Source: Paramacrobiotus metropolitanus
Lineage: Eukaryota; Tardigrada; Eutardigrada; Parachela; Macrobiotidae
Direction: 5' to 3'
DNA: 64,000 nucleotides
Assembly (NCBI RefSeq): GCF_019649055.1
Contig: NW_026570261.1
Coordinates: forward strand, 620,001-684,000
Below the pieces are notes generated by a model. It was not told the DNA's origin and searched no databases. It saw only the letters and a program-made list of their open reading frames with translations. Each line of letters opens with the position of its first letter. Within the stretch, counting starts at the first letter, position 1. Made by a program: the position numbers and the translations under genes. Positions 45,730 to 57,287 of the stretch are shown in pieces.

Positions 45730-47398
45730 GACCTGGCAAGGTTCTCACCACAGGATCAGAATTGACATAATTCTGCCTACCAAATATGCCTGGCAATGCT
45801 AAACATACGCCTACGCTACAGAAAGCGAGAAACGGCGTGATTGCTAGGGATTAAATTATCATTTATCAACACATTTATCAACATCTGATTTTATCAACAC
45901 ACTGAAAATTGCTAGAAATCTCATCAACGGCAAGTGCCATAGACGGCCATGCTAAAGTGCGCGCCATGTGCGCTGCAAGTACATCACTCGTACTCAGTAG
46001 TGCCGAGAACAATATCGGATCTCCCGCACACAGAGAACAGACAGAAACGCGCATCCAATCACAAGCGAGGTGTACGTTCGTACTACCTGCGCTCATATGC
46101 CTCTGGGAGGGATGCTGAGCTCCGTCGAAGCGAGAATTCCACTCCAATTCCTTTGGAATCCTTGATGCTCTCGTCTGTGTGCGTCGAATAAAACATCGAG
46201 ATTTTTCTCCTCTTAACAATCACAAATTTCAATTACATGTGAATAAAGATCTCGCAAACAAAAATAAAATAAATATCAACAGAATTCTTAATCAAAACAA
46301 GACTAGGATCTCAGACTCCTAAAGGTCCCGTCAACCGTAATCTGCGTTGGTCCATTCCGCTCTTTTGAGCAATCCTTTTCATCACAATGAGATCCGCTTT
46401 TTAGGAATAAGGTGCGTATCATCGTACGACTTCTGAATACTTTCATCCATAATACTGAGATTCCTTAAAGGTCATGGAGGGACGTCTTGAATACAAGCAT
46501 GATGCTTCCTCCCTGGTAATAGGACTTTTTCATCTTTTCTGTCTTTCTTAGGTGACTCTTTGAGCGGTGACAATCTCAAAGGTCATCCATCTGGATGTGC
46601 GACGCATTGGGCCGTAACGATCCCAAAGGTCATCTAATTTTCAGGTTGATTCATCCTTAAAGGTCATGGAGGGACTTAGCCGACTTTTCCGTGGCTTTCA
46701 AACATTTCTGCTTGCCTCCTTATTAAAGGTCATCATTCTTTAATTTTCTTCTTCATTCCGGCTTTGTCGCGCCGGTCGCACATCCATTTTCGCCATTTAA
46801 GGCTAGAGAGCCGATTGACCCCGTAGTTCATCTCTTTGGGCCGACATATTTTGTCACCGTAGCCCAGCTATTTGGAATTTCCTCTTTTGTTCGCCTCTTG
46901 TGGCCCGACGTTCGTTAGGTTGGCCGACGCAACTGCGACGTCGTAATGGACGCTGATCTAGGATAAGGGAGCCAATTAACGCCGCAACTCTCCTCTTCGG
47001 GCCGACATATTTTGTCACCGTAGCTCGGCTATTTGGGTTTTGCAACTCTTTCTCTTTTCCGCCGCTTGTGGCTCCATGATAGGTGAGCCAACACGACTTC
47101 GACGTCGTCACATCACCCTTTGAATGACGCTGAATTTTAAGAGAGCCAGTTATCGCCGCAACTCTTCTCTTCGGGCCGACATCTTTTGTCACCGTAGCCC
47201 GGCTATTTGTTGCCTGAAATATAAACGCTAAAAGCAACAAAAACACGGATGGTATGACAGTGTTATACGTGACGTCCTTCCGCCCTGATACATTACCTTT
47301 GATGCCCTTCTTCATGTTGCCGACTAATTGCCGTAACAACATGTGCAGTTGATAACCCTAAAGGTCATCTCTACTCGTTCGACTCAATATCGCGGTTT
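45730..47398 (-). repeat. Candidate LTR, copy at the 3' side of the element
   Basis: This ~1.6 kb segment is repeated in the same orientation at about 60240-61830. Shared blocks are GGCAATGCTA..GCCTACGCTA, CCTCTGGGAGG..GAGCTCCGTCGAAGC, TCCGCTCTTTTGAGCAATC, CTTCCTCCCTGGTAA and GCCGACTAATTGCCGTAAC. The exact TG..CA ends are not resolved. Copies are diverged by indels, so the element is old. Seven AAAGGTCA-type sites lie on the plus strand. A ~165-bp unit (46800, 46965, 47140) is present three times and yields a repetitive frame that I do not consider a gene. Confidence 0.65.
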
Positions 47399-47976
47399 CG
47401 GCGACAAGGTTGGTTTGGTGCTCAGCTGAAACTTTTGTAGCGCTTTCGCGATGACCTTTGCCGTCCTTTCTGATTGAGCCATTCTTAACAGTATGGGTGA
47501 CGTATCCCATCTTAGCTCCTTCGCTAATTCTACTCTTCTTGCAGAGTGTGGTTTGAAAGTAAATTCACGCTCTGCGCGCACTGCTCGTGGCTTACTCTGA
47601 TCTTCATCATGTGTGGTGGACCTTCCTCCCACACATTGCTTCTTGCTGATGTATAGTGACCTTTATCTGCTTTGTCAGCACCATGATCTTTCAGTCCTTC
47701 TTTGTTTCTGGCTGGGTGCTAAATCTTTTTTCGTCGAGGTTTCTAAAATGGGGGCTTCTTCTTTTCGCTTGAGCTCGAGTGACCTTCCGCCCCGGCTGCA
47801 GTTTTTGCTGAAGTCTGTTGACCTTTGACTTATTCATTTAGCTGCGTGACCTTTCCGACGCACGTTTTCCTTTGACTTTGCACGAGTCTTCTGTCTGAGT
47901 CGAACGTTTGCTAATAAGTTTCCCGGTTAGGCAATACTGCTGCCAACTTGACGTTAGCTATCTCTTCTTTGGCTCG

Positions 47977-48790
47977 TTAGGCGAGTATGCCAACAATTAA
48001 CTTAGCCAGCGATGAGACGTCGTTTTGCTGTGATTCTGGGAGCGACTCAATCGAACGTCTTAGGTCCCACTTTAACTCTTCTTTCAGCCGTTGGATCTCT
48101 TCATCGGGCACTCCTTCGCTATTATCTTGGAGGATTTCGCCTGTCACCCGGATCACAATATCTCCTCGAAATTTGTCTTTCTGTCCATCATCATTTTCAT
48201 ATTGTAGGATCAAAGTCTTACAGCAACATTCTTTCACCATTTCAACAGCCATCGTGTCGTATTTTCCGTCAATGGAACCTTCTACGATAGCGAAAATGAC
48301 TTTGATTAGCCGGCCTGTTTCTGATGACCTTTACGCCGTCCCAGCTTCTAGTCTTAATACCATAAACTCCCATAAGCCTGATTTTGGGTTCTGTTTGTTT
48401 TCGTCCTTTAGTTATCCGATCAAGTAATTCCTTGTCGGCTTCATCTTCATTCTGGACTTCTTCCCTCAGAATTTGTTCTGGGGTCGGCTTCGGAGTCTTT
48501 TTTGCTTTCTTGACCGTTCGGTCTTTTATCGCATTTGCGATTTCCTGGCCATGTTGGTCTGATGTTGCTTTCACGGCTTTGATCTGCTCTGCTCTGGAAA
48601 AGTCATCGTTGACATTGGTAGCGGAGCGTGGTTCGGAAGTATGCTGACGGCTGCGCTCTGCTACATCTTTGCGCGATCGCTCGGCTGCATTATGAACAGG
48701 TTGTTCAATTTCTTCAACTGTAGCCAGATTTATCGCTTCTTCATTTAGCTTCATTGTCACTGGCGTTTCGAAATCTTTAGTCTCTTTCAT
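47977..48790 (-). pseudogene. 3' accessory ORF of the retroelement, unknown
   Basis: Two minus-strand frames, 48269-48790 and 47977-48252, probably represent one ORF split by a frameshift near 48265. The first is hydrophilic, rich in Glu, Lys and Arg, with the AERSRQHTSEPRS-like repeat also found at 54.5 kb. The second is acidic, with a likely coiled-coil EEIQRLKEELKWDLRRSIES and a Cys triplet. No signal peptide or membrane segment is present, so it is not an obvious env. Its position between integrase and the LTR fits an extra retroelement gene. Homologous sequence recurs from about 63.1 kb to the right edge. Confidence 0.45.
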
Positions 48791-49084
48791 CTGTCTTCCT
48801 CTCTTTTTCTTAGCTGGCTCTTCCGTCTCTTTCGGCTCTTCTGCCTGTTCTGCCTCTTGCTCCTCCTTATGTTCTGGTACAGAGCGTGATTCGAGAGCGT
48901 TTTGAACGTGCGCCTCTGCTACGTCATGACCTTCTGTCTGTTAAGCTGCCCTTTCAGCTTGACCTTTATCAACTTATTGACTCGTTATTGGCGGATTCCA
49001 GTTTTTCAACCAATCAACAGAGACCACTCTCAAGTCCGGTTCTTTTTCCGCATCTTGCTCGATGACCCAGACTTCGTTTAGTCT

Positions 49085-50110
49085 CGGGAAGCTGAGGATT
49101 TAGAATTTATCGTACTTGCTCTTGAAATCAGCTTGATTTTCCTTCTTCCCTTGCTTCGTGTCCTTTGGAAGTCTTATTAAGACGCGGTCACCGACTTTGA
49201 ATTCCGGATCTGACTTCTTTTTGTTATAGATTTCCGCGTGCTTCTCGTAAGCATATTTTATATTGCACTTTGCGATTTCTTCCGAAAAGGTCAAGTACTT
49301 CCTCATTGTCTTCATCCACTCGTCTGGAGTACCATAATCGTCGGGAACGTTCGTCCTTGTGACGACGTCTTCTGGCATCGTCATTTCCCTCCCTTGCAGC
49401 ATGTAATATGCTGCGTATCCAGTCGTCGCATGTACCGCGCGATTCATTCCGGATACCACGTAGGGGAGATGTTTGTTGAATTTCCTTTCGTTCCCCGCAT
49501 TCATATATTGTGACAGTCCATCGCTGATCGTCTGCATCTGTCTTTCGACTTGTCCTTGACCTTCGGGGTGATACGCGGTTCCGAACGTGTGTTTGATCTA
49601 AAACACGTTGGTGACCTTTTTCAGGACTTCTGCTGTAAAGTATCTTCCACGATCTGTATGCAGGATGTGTGGCGCTCCGTGTGCCGAGATGACATGCTTG
49701 ACAAAGACCTTTGCAAATTCTTTCGCGGTGGCTGTCTTCATTGGCTCCGCTATGACGTACTTCGTCAATTGGTCAATAAATACCGCGATATATTTATATC
49801 CGCGTTTCTTTGTCGGGAGTAAAGGCCCTTTCAGATCCGCATAGACTCTGAAGAATGGATATCCAACTTTGATTTCTTGGAGCTTTCCCGGTGGACATTT
49901 TCTTGGCGTCTTTATGAATTGGCATCCTTGGCATGCCAGAATGTAGTTCTTTACATCCGTGCTTATTCGGTCCCAATAGTATCTGATCCTGATTGCGGTC
50001 AAAGTCTTTTCGAAACCAAGATGACCTACTGCCTTTTCATCATGCAGTGCATGGATGATTGCCCTTCTTATTGACAGCGGTACGACGTACGTCCGTTCAG
50101 GTTATCCGTT
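49085..50110 (-). pseudogene. Ty3/Gypsy integrase domain, broken
   Basis: The zinc-binding HHCC part is visible: HALHDEKAVGH near 50070-50035, then CQGC near 49925. The catalytic core shows D in YADLKGP, D in HTDRGRYF and E in GQVER, with exactly 35 residues between the last two (D,D-35-E). An in-frame TAG falls between NVF and IKHTFGTAYHP (near 49597), so the core is interrupted. The C-terminal part ends with FKVGDRVLIRLPKDTKQGKK, the usual GPY/F-adjacent region. The product would insert element cDNA, but this copy cannot make it in one piece. Confidence 0.85.
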
Positions 50111-50299
50111 CTTGTCTTTAACCCCATACAGTATGCCGTTCCGTAACTGATAATGGGTTTTGAACTTTGACCTTTTATTTGCGTCTTGCAGGTGCTCCAA
50201 TTCATCGATAATCATCGCCAAGGGCGGATCTTTCAGCTGTTTATTTCTCAGCAGTAAATTCGTATCGTCCCCTTGAAGGTTGACGATGCGGACTATCAC

Positions 50300-50811
50300 T
50301 GTGCTGAGTTCATTCTAGTCTTTGATGACCTTGCAACTCGGAAGAGGTTTGTGACCTTTCTCAATTTTCTTTGGAAATCGCAGAAGTCTGATTGGACATT
50401 CCTCCGGTATGTATTTGAAGAGCAGTTCTGCTTCGGAAAGGTCATTCTGGTCTGTCTTTCTCTGACGATCTTGCGTGACCGTTGCATCTGTCTGCTTTGC
50501 AGTTTCTTCCTTACTCGGTTGACTTTTATCTTAGTAGCAGAGCGGGGTTCGAAAGTAGCTTTTGAACAACTACGCGCTCCTTGAGAGCCTTGCTCTGCTT
50601 CTTCCTCCGACATAGCCCTTCTCATGTCGGTTTTCAACCTTTTTTCTCTCTCTTCTGCAAGTTGTACAAAGAGTTACTTCGATTGGAGGTTCTTCTCTGT
50701 TCAGTTAGTTCTTATAGTCTTCAAAGTTCGGGATTTCATCATATTCTTCTTCGTTGCAAGTAAGACCTTGAACTGGCGCTCTTGAGAATGCGTCTGCGTT
50801 GTCGGAGTACT
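50300..50811 (-). other. Hydrophilic spacer between RNase H and integrase
   Basis: Basic, low-complexity frame (50296-50637) with several TGACC sites and one copy of the GAGCG..CGCTC hairpin motif at 50533-50580. No domain is recognised. The linker H2C2 approach (50102-50299, HYQLRNGILYGVKD) lies just downstream. Confidence 0.5.
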
Positions 50812-51225
50812 TTACTGGCTTGTACTCGATTTTGAATCGGTGACCTTGCAAGGCAATGCCCATCTTGTCAATCTTGGATCAATCGTGGTCTTATTCGTTT
50901 CTGACCTTAGAAGATTCGTCAACGTTTGATGATCCGTCCGTACGGTTAATTCGGAATAGTCGATGTACGACTTGAATTTTCTGACAGCGAAAACTACTGC
51001 AAAGCATTCCCATGCAGTGACTCCGTTATTCTTTTCAGCTCCATGCAAAACGCGGCTTTCGTATGCGATGGGATGTCCATCTTGGGACAAGACTGCACCA
51101 AGCCCTTCCTTGGATGCGTCACAATCGATCACTGTTGGTTTCGCTGGATCGAACCTTCTCAGAACTCGATCCTTGCACACTGTTTCCTTGAGATTCTTGA
51201 ATTCTGGTCGTGAACTTCTGACCAA
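50812..51225 (-). pseudogene. Ty3/Gypsy RNase H domain
   Basis: The RNase HI-type active site is intact in this frame: D in DCDASKEGLG, E in AWECFAVVFAV and D in VRTDHQTL. The typical GHPIAYESR follows the first Asp. It continues from the RT thumb region. It would degrade template RNA during reverse transcription. A frame change separates it from the RT frame above (the two overlap by about 67 bp). Confidence 0.85.
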
Positions 51226-52080
51226 TCTCTTTTGATATTCTTGTCATGTCGCAGCAGTTCGTACAGATGGGCCGTCTTTTGCGCGTATCCAAGGATGAAC
51301 TTCCTGTAATAGTTCGCTAATCCGAGGAATGCCCTAGACTGTCGTTCAGTTGTCGGTTTCTTTTGTGCGTAAACTGCCATGACCTTTTCGGGATCCATTC
51401 TGATAAAGTTTTCGCTGAGGATGTGCCACCAGGAATCCAATTTTGCACATGCCAAATTCGCATTTCGTCGGCTTAATTGTGAAGCTGCATCGACCAAACT
51501 TTGAAGGACGTTCCTCAGGTTGTGCATGAAAATCTCCCAGGTCTTTCTTGCAAAGATCACGTCGTCAATATAGCCGAAAACGCCGCCCCTTCGCTTAGCG
51601 TTCGACATAACCTTATCCATGCAAAATGGAAAGGTCGCAGGTCCATTGCAGACTCCAAAAGGCATTCTCTTGAAGCGAAACATTCCGTCCTACGTGACAA
51701 AGGTCGTCTTGTCCTTTGAGGCTGGATCCATCGGGATCTGCCAGAAGCCACTTTGCCATCTTGCCGTAGTATTTGTTTTCCGCGCATGCATCGAGCAGCT
51801 CATCTGGGTTCGGCAGTGGATAGTTGTTGTTTTTCGTCAGCTTGTTCAGCAGGATGTAACTGACGCAGAATCTGGTTCCCATTCCTCTTTGCGGCCAATA
51901 CGACCGGAAAACCCCATTCCGCACTGAAGGGCTCAATAACATCTGGCTGCAACATCTCTTCGATGTGCTTTGTGATCAATTTACGACCTTTCCAGCTAGC
52001 TGGGTTGCATTTCAATGGTTTTGCGTCGGCTGTGTCAATGGTGTACGTTACTCCTTTGACATCGCCGTACGGCTTCTTTG
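51159..52080 (-). pseudogene. Ty3/Gypsy reverse transcriptase, inactivated
   Basis: The N-terminal part (52015-51800) reads IEEMLQPDVIEPFSAEWGFP with VVLAAKRNG. A shifted frame gives TRFCVSYILLNKLT, YPLPNPDELLD and KYYGK. The final frame (51683-51159) gives RMPFGVCNGPATF, the catalytic GYIDDVIF (YxDD) and RAFLGLANYYRKFI. Around 51745 a frameshift and small deletion remove the segment that carries the first catalytic Asp, and an in-frame TAG follows near 51695. The family is Ty3/Gypsy by motif order. The copy is dead. Confidence 0.88.
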
Positions 52081-52257
52081 ACGTTGGAAAAGCTTTCTAG
52101 AATTCCCAGAATGCGTTTCGCACGTCATTCTTTTGCTCCTCAGTCAGGTCTGGTCCTAACTGCAATCTTTCAGTAATGTCGTTCAATTCTTCTTTTGTCG
52201 TTTTGTCTACTTCGGGATCCTCAAGCATGCTCCTCACAACAGCGGCCGAGTTGACCT

Positions 52258-53935
52258 TTACTTTCTCCCGGTGTTCGTAATGTTCGACGTAACCCAGAAA
52301 TTGGCCTTTCCTGACTGTCTTTCGGCTTTACTTCGGTTTTCTTTGACAATTTCGAACCGAGTTCCGTTATGGTCCGTTACTCCCGTTCTCGTTCGGACTT
52401 CATTATCTTTTTGAGGAGTTGTTGTATACATCAGCTTCTGTGCCCGTGGTACATGGGCTCCTATCTTGACCTTCACACGCGTCGCCAAGGTTGGTCTTAA
52501 ATTGACTCGCTAGTCGCTGTAGACCTCAGTTGCTCCTTCTGGGAGTTTTGCTCTCTGCACTTTGATTCTTCTGACAATGATCTCCTTCTCTTGATCCTCA
52601 TTCTTTTCATCATCCTCATCAAGGTCAAGCAGATGTTCTTGGTCTGAAAGGTCACTCGCTCCCGAACCTTCAGAAGTGGTCGAGTCGTCGCTCGCACTTG
52701 AGAATTCCGAATCGGATTCGCTGCTATTATGAGCTTCAAGCGCTATTATGACGCTTGGCGCGCTTCATGCTATTATGACCTTTGGTTTTTTCTTTAGTTG
52801 ACCGTTCGTCGACACCTTCGTCTTCACTTTCCGTTGAAAGGTTATCGTCTGCATCCTAGAAAGCTTTTTCGCTTTTCGTTTTTCGAACAGAGGTTTGTCC
52901 GTTTCCTTGGACGTTCGTCCGTTACGTGCAGCTATCCTTGGATTGGTTCGCTTTGCGCGAATCCTTGCTCTTGATCTTTCTCTTTCTTCGTCTTCCGAGC
53001 TGTCACCCGCTTCTGGTTTGGAACTTTCAGCTTGCTTTTGTACTTGCGCGGTATTCAGCGACCTTTCTGCTTCTCCTACTGGCGGACCTTCCTCACCACT
53101 TTTGGGTGACCTTTCGTCAACTTTCGGAACTGACCTTTCTGGCTCTTTTTCCATCAGCAATGCGTTTAGTGACCTTCCGTTCTTCTCGGCTGGTGCACGT
53201 TCCTCACCATTGCCGAGTGACTTTTGAAGTGACGCCGCTAACGCTGCTGCTTTTTTCTCTTTTGGAGACATTTGAGCCTTTTTCGCTTCTGTTACTGGGA
53301 TTTCGTTTTCCTTATCCCGAATTGCTTGGTTCAGTTCCTTGATCATCTGAGACAGCTCGTGCGCTGTGTATGTTGGTTCTTCTTCTTCGGCGCCTGTGCC
53401 GCTTTCTTGAGCAGCGCCTGTGCTGACTTCTTTATCTTCGACTACTTCGGCGCTTATGCCGTTATCTTTTTCAGCGCTTGTGCTTTTATCTTCAATGGCG
53501 CTCGTGCCGTGACCTTTTGGTCTCTTATTACCAATGAAGACGCAGTTTGCCATCAACTCTTCTGTGACCCAGTCGTCACTCGGTATCGTCTCGTACATTC
53601 ACCAAGTATCTCCGTCTCGTTCGGGATATTCCACTATATCTGGATTTGGTGCAAAGGTCACTTTTTTCTTTCCTGGGTAATCAAACGGTCCCGGTGCTCG
53701 TCTTTTTCTTGAGACTTTGAGTTCTGGCACTTCTCCCATAAATACTGGGACTTCTTCGACGATTTTCCCCCACTGTTTGTTCAATTGCCCTAAATTCCTT
53801 TCTTAAGGCAGGCCTGGTAAAGGTCAAGTAGTTCGTACACTGGTGTGCCGAGTCCAGTTGGGAATATGACCGTTCTTCTTTGACCTCTCCATAAATAATT
53901 GACTCGGAATTCCCAGAATAAGTCGACCCTAGCAT
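52258..53935 (-). pseudogene. Long hydrophilic frame between protease and RT, unknown
   Basis: The best frame (52765-53598, 277 codons) encodes a charged, Ala/Glu/Lys/Ser-rich protein containing degenerate ERSLN, ERSVPK, ERSPK and SAEKDNG-like repeats. The ERS residues are encoded by GAAAGGTCA. There is no catalytic motif or membrane segment, and it is probably disordered. Fragments in other frames continue on both sides. Such a long extra segment between PR and RT is unusual for Ty3/Gypsy. Confidence 0.4.
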
Positions 53936-54043
53936 TTTCCCATATTCATTTTCATCTATTGCTCGTCGCCTTCTCTGTCAAGCTTCGTTATCGGATTGGT
54001 GTACCACGGGTCGCTTTTATCCGCCTTTTCGGTACTGAAGTTA

Positions 54044-54834
54044 TCAGCTTCTTGCTGCTTGTGGTAAAGTCACTTTCCTCTTGGGATAATAATATAGTTC
54101 TTCACTACAGAGTACAGATAACCATTCCCGGTAGCACTGCCAGAAGTAAGTTGCTTTTGGCAGCTCCGGCATGGGAAGCGTTCTCATGATTGATCTGACG
54201 TCTTTCCGTTCTTGTCTGTTATGACGTGCAATTGCTGCATTGCATTTCGGCCATTCCGAAAGGTCATTTTGTGTCATTGCCAGCATACATTGAGCGCACA
54301 TTTCTTGAGGTCTTGCTATCGAAAAGTTATTGCTGTCGTGCCAATCGTGATGGCTGCTCCCTCTTCCGCCGTCCATTCTCTTGGTTTGGGGCGAATAACG
54401 ACGCGATTGTCCCCTTCGTCTTCCGTTTCTGTCCGTTCTTGGTCGCACTCCTTGACTTCGTTGCTGTCTGACGATATCTCGATGGCTTCAATTTCTTCTA
54501 CAGAGCGTGGTTCGGAAGTATGACGACGACTACGCTCTGCCACATCTCTGCGCGAGGGCGTGTCTTGACCTTTCAGCGGCTCTCTGGCTTCATCTCGTAT
54601 TTCCGAGAATAGCGCCCGTTCGTCGCTATTCATCAGTTCAGGTTTTTTCCTGGGCCCAACCCTTTTCGCGACCGGTGCCTCTGGTACTGGGATTAGCCCT
54701 GACCACTCCATCCCTGAGACAAGCAAATGTTTTTTTTTGCAATCAACATTTCTGCTTGCATAATTTTTATCTGTTCCATTGTCGGTGACCTTTGTTTCCT
54801 TTTGACTTTGGTGACCTTTTGCTTCTTTGAGCAT
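54044..54834 (-). pseudogene. Cys-containing accessory frames, unknown
   Basis: Frame 54316-54834 contains DVAERSRRHTSEPRS and an acidic stretch. Frame 54044-54448 contains MCAQCMLAMTQNDLSEWPKC and, later, YFWQCYREW. The CxxC followed about 12 residues later by another Cys, then a Tyr-x-x-Trp segment, resembles the N-terminal part of the 347-residue protein at 61991-63034 (CPDC.., FPCWEC, YRMWVG). I infer a shared zinc-binding accessory domain. Confidence 0.35.
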
Positions 54835-54939
54835 TTCGCGAGCCCTGTGCCTCTGGTACTAGGATTAACCTTTCACCGCTTTCATTTTGCTGATTATCCT
54901 TCGATCCCTGCGCTTCTGTTATTGGGATAGCCGTTTGCC

Positions 54940-55639
54940 CCGAATCATTTCTAGGTTGAAGTCCGGTGACCTTTCCTGCAATAACTTTTGCAGAGGATTT
55001 CGGCTCATCGTCTTCAGCTTTAGTTTCTCTTTCTTCCTCGTCCTCTCCATCTATTAGGACAAATTTCTTTGCGAGGAAGTCAAATCTTAACAAGACTTGA
55101 ACACCGTCTGACGCTGGTCTGACGTAAAACGAGTGTTGAATCGTTTTCCTTGTTAAGGTCACTTGTGCGACGCAGTAATGCGTTACTTAAAAACCTGACG
55201 TTCCGCTGATTCCTTTGATCATCACCGTCCTCTTCGGCGGAAGCGGTAAAATGTGGAGGCCGTTCCTTTCACAAAATTGTTGGCAGATCAGAGATGTTTC
55301 TGCGCCAGTGTCAAGCATCGCCATGACCTTTTCATTTCCCATCTTGACTTCGCGCGTGTAAGCTTCGATCCTATTCGGTAGGTTTCCGTCTCCAAGTTTC
55401 CAGACTCTTATTCGACGCTTAACTGGGATCGATGGAGCGAGCATGCTCTCTATCAGACCTTTCGAGCTCCCACAATCGATCCGTTTCGGTACGTCGGGTC
55501 GTATGTCTGAAAACTTTTCAATCCGCTTTGACTTCGGTAAGACATTGGCTTGCTCCTTCGCGGCGGTCTCATTACCCGTGACCTTTAATACTTCGCACGT
55601 TTGCCCTTTTGCTTGTGCGTTCTCGTGACTTTTCGTCAC
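54940..55639 (-). pseudogene. Retroviral-type aspartic protease
   Basis: Frame 55187-55639 holds VMAMLDTGAETSLI, the catalytic DTGA motif of pepsin-like retroelement proteases. PPKRTVMIKGISG follows. After a frame change, 55162-54980 continues with HSFYV and VQVLLRFDFLAKKFVLID, the C-terminal (ILG-D-like) end of the fold. It would process Gag-Pol. It lies directly upstream of the unusual spacer rather than of RT. Confidence 0.75.
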
Positions 55640-57252
55640 TTCTGCAATGACTTCTTATTGCGACCTTTTACTGCGCACGTCATTGGACAGCGTTTCTCGC
55701 AAGTGCTCAATAATTTCCTGCGTGATTCGATCTGCGAGGGTCATCTTGTCATCTTCATTATTTTTCAGCTCCTGTGGTGACCTTTCATAGACAACCATCT
55801 TGTGGTCGTTTTCTTTCATCCATTCCTTGATTTTTGTCGCAGCTTCGTTATTTGTGCGAGTTGGGTCAATTTAAGATGACAATCCGTCAGTTCTGGGCGG
55901 TGACCTTTCATTGTCATTCCGGATTGCTTGCGTCAAGTCGTATGACTTCTCCTTCTGCGGAGTTTCCGGTGCCCTTTCTTGTCGAGAAATAAAAATCCAC
56001 CATTCGGTGACCTTTGTACGGGCACTTTCTCGCCATACTGAGGCGGTAATTCACCCTTCCTAATTCTTTCCTGGAACTGACGGTTATTTTCGTCACATTG
56101 GTTTTTTCTTTTTCCAGTACTCTTGTACTTGAGGTTGTGTAGCTTTCACGAGTTCTTCGAGATGCTTTCTCACCCGCCAGTCTTGTCTCTCCCTTTCTTC
56201 CCAGTAGGCTTCTCTGGAAATCCTCGCATCTTGCGGTGACCCTTGTGGCGGAGGAACTGGTTTCCAAATACCGTGCCGTCCATGCGGTCTGTAAGCATTT
56301 TTTTGCCGCTCCATTTTTTGCTGTAGATTGTTTGCTTCGTCGAGAGAGTCGTCGGAGACCTACTGCGCCCCATCAGTCTGTTTCACTGTTTGCTGCGCCA
56401 TTCGCAGAGTCAAGTTACTTTTTTGACCTTTCGGTTCATCGGCGACTTCACTGTGACCTTTCCAATTCAGTAACTTTTGAGTCTGTTGCACTGGCTGTCT
56501 CTCGTGACTTTTCACTTCTTCAGTTTTTTCTTGAGGTGACCTTTCAATCTCCTTCGCTCTTTGCGCTGTCCCAGCCCTTCCGCGACCTTTCTTAGCAGCA
56601 CACTTTGCATGCTGCGTCTCTTTGACGTACTTTCGGAATTTGGAATGATGTAGTCAGAGGCTGCCATAAATACGGCTGTCCGTGGGTATCTCAGTGAAGG
56701 GAGGGCGGCCAGATGAAGTCCAAAAGAATTTCCTGTTGAGAAAATTCTGAAAAATGGCGACGGAGCGGAATCGAACCGCTGGCTAGCAAGTGTGATCCGC
56801 ATAGCACAGCCACTGTGCCATCGCCGTTGTTGGCTGAGATCAAGACACTTTCGTCTCGTTACTTTCGTGACATCTTTGACTTGCAGTTATTTTCTGCTGT
56901 CCCGGATGCAGAGTTGATGCCCTTTCATTAACTCTGTTTCCCGCAGTTACTTTCTGCGGTGACCTTTGGGTCAGCCCCGGCTGAGTCAAGTTACTTTCTT
57001 GACTTCCCGCAGTTACTTTCAGCGGTGACCTTTGGGTCAAATTCTTCCGTCCTTGCGGTAATCTCTTGATGGCCTTGCCATCGCCTTTTTGAGCCCCTTC
57101 GCTCGAGTTACTTTCACGAATCCTCGGATTTCATTTCCGGGTCTTTGCGCTATTTTCGCATCATTCTTTTCGCGCCGCGGTCCTTGCCTGCGGCGAAGCA
57201 CCTTGCTCCTATATATCCAGTGGTTTCGGTTCCGGACGATCAGTAGGAGCAC
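55640..57252 (-). other. Gag-protease spacer rich in AGGTCA sites
   Basis: Only short basic frames occur (for example 55914-56267 and 56093-56314), with Lys/Arg/Glu-rich composition. From 57040 to 56840 the frame repeats TQRSP.KVTAG, encoded by copies of a block including CAGTTACTTTCTGCGGTGAC. A tRNA-like segment lies at 56756-56825. No domain is recognised. Confidence 0.45.
56756..56825 (-). tRNA. tRNA-like sequence (pseudogene or SINE head)
   Basis: On the minus strand this 70-nt segment starts GGCGATGG and ends CCGTCGCC, which pair over eight bases. It contains a perfect A box, TGGCACAGTGG, and a perfect B box, GGTTCGATTCC, the latter in an AGCGG/CCGCT stem with a 7-nt loop. TTTTT, a Pol III terminator, follows at 56754-56750. 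A-box spacing from the acceptor stem and a poorly formed anticodon arm deviate from a canonical tRNA, so I do not assign an isotype. Confidence 0.5.
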
Positions 57253-57287
57253 CGGCGCCTACTGACCTTGCACTTTTCCCTGAGCCA

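Noticed and set aside
46854-47342. 162-codon minus-strand ORF with internal repeats
   Set aside because: It lies within the candidate LTR and simply translates the ~165-bp tandem unit.
47977-48790. Envelope gene of the retroelement
   Set aside because: No signal peptide, transmembrane segment or glycoprotein-like Cys pattern; it is hydrophilic and coiled-coil-like.
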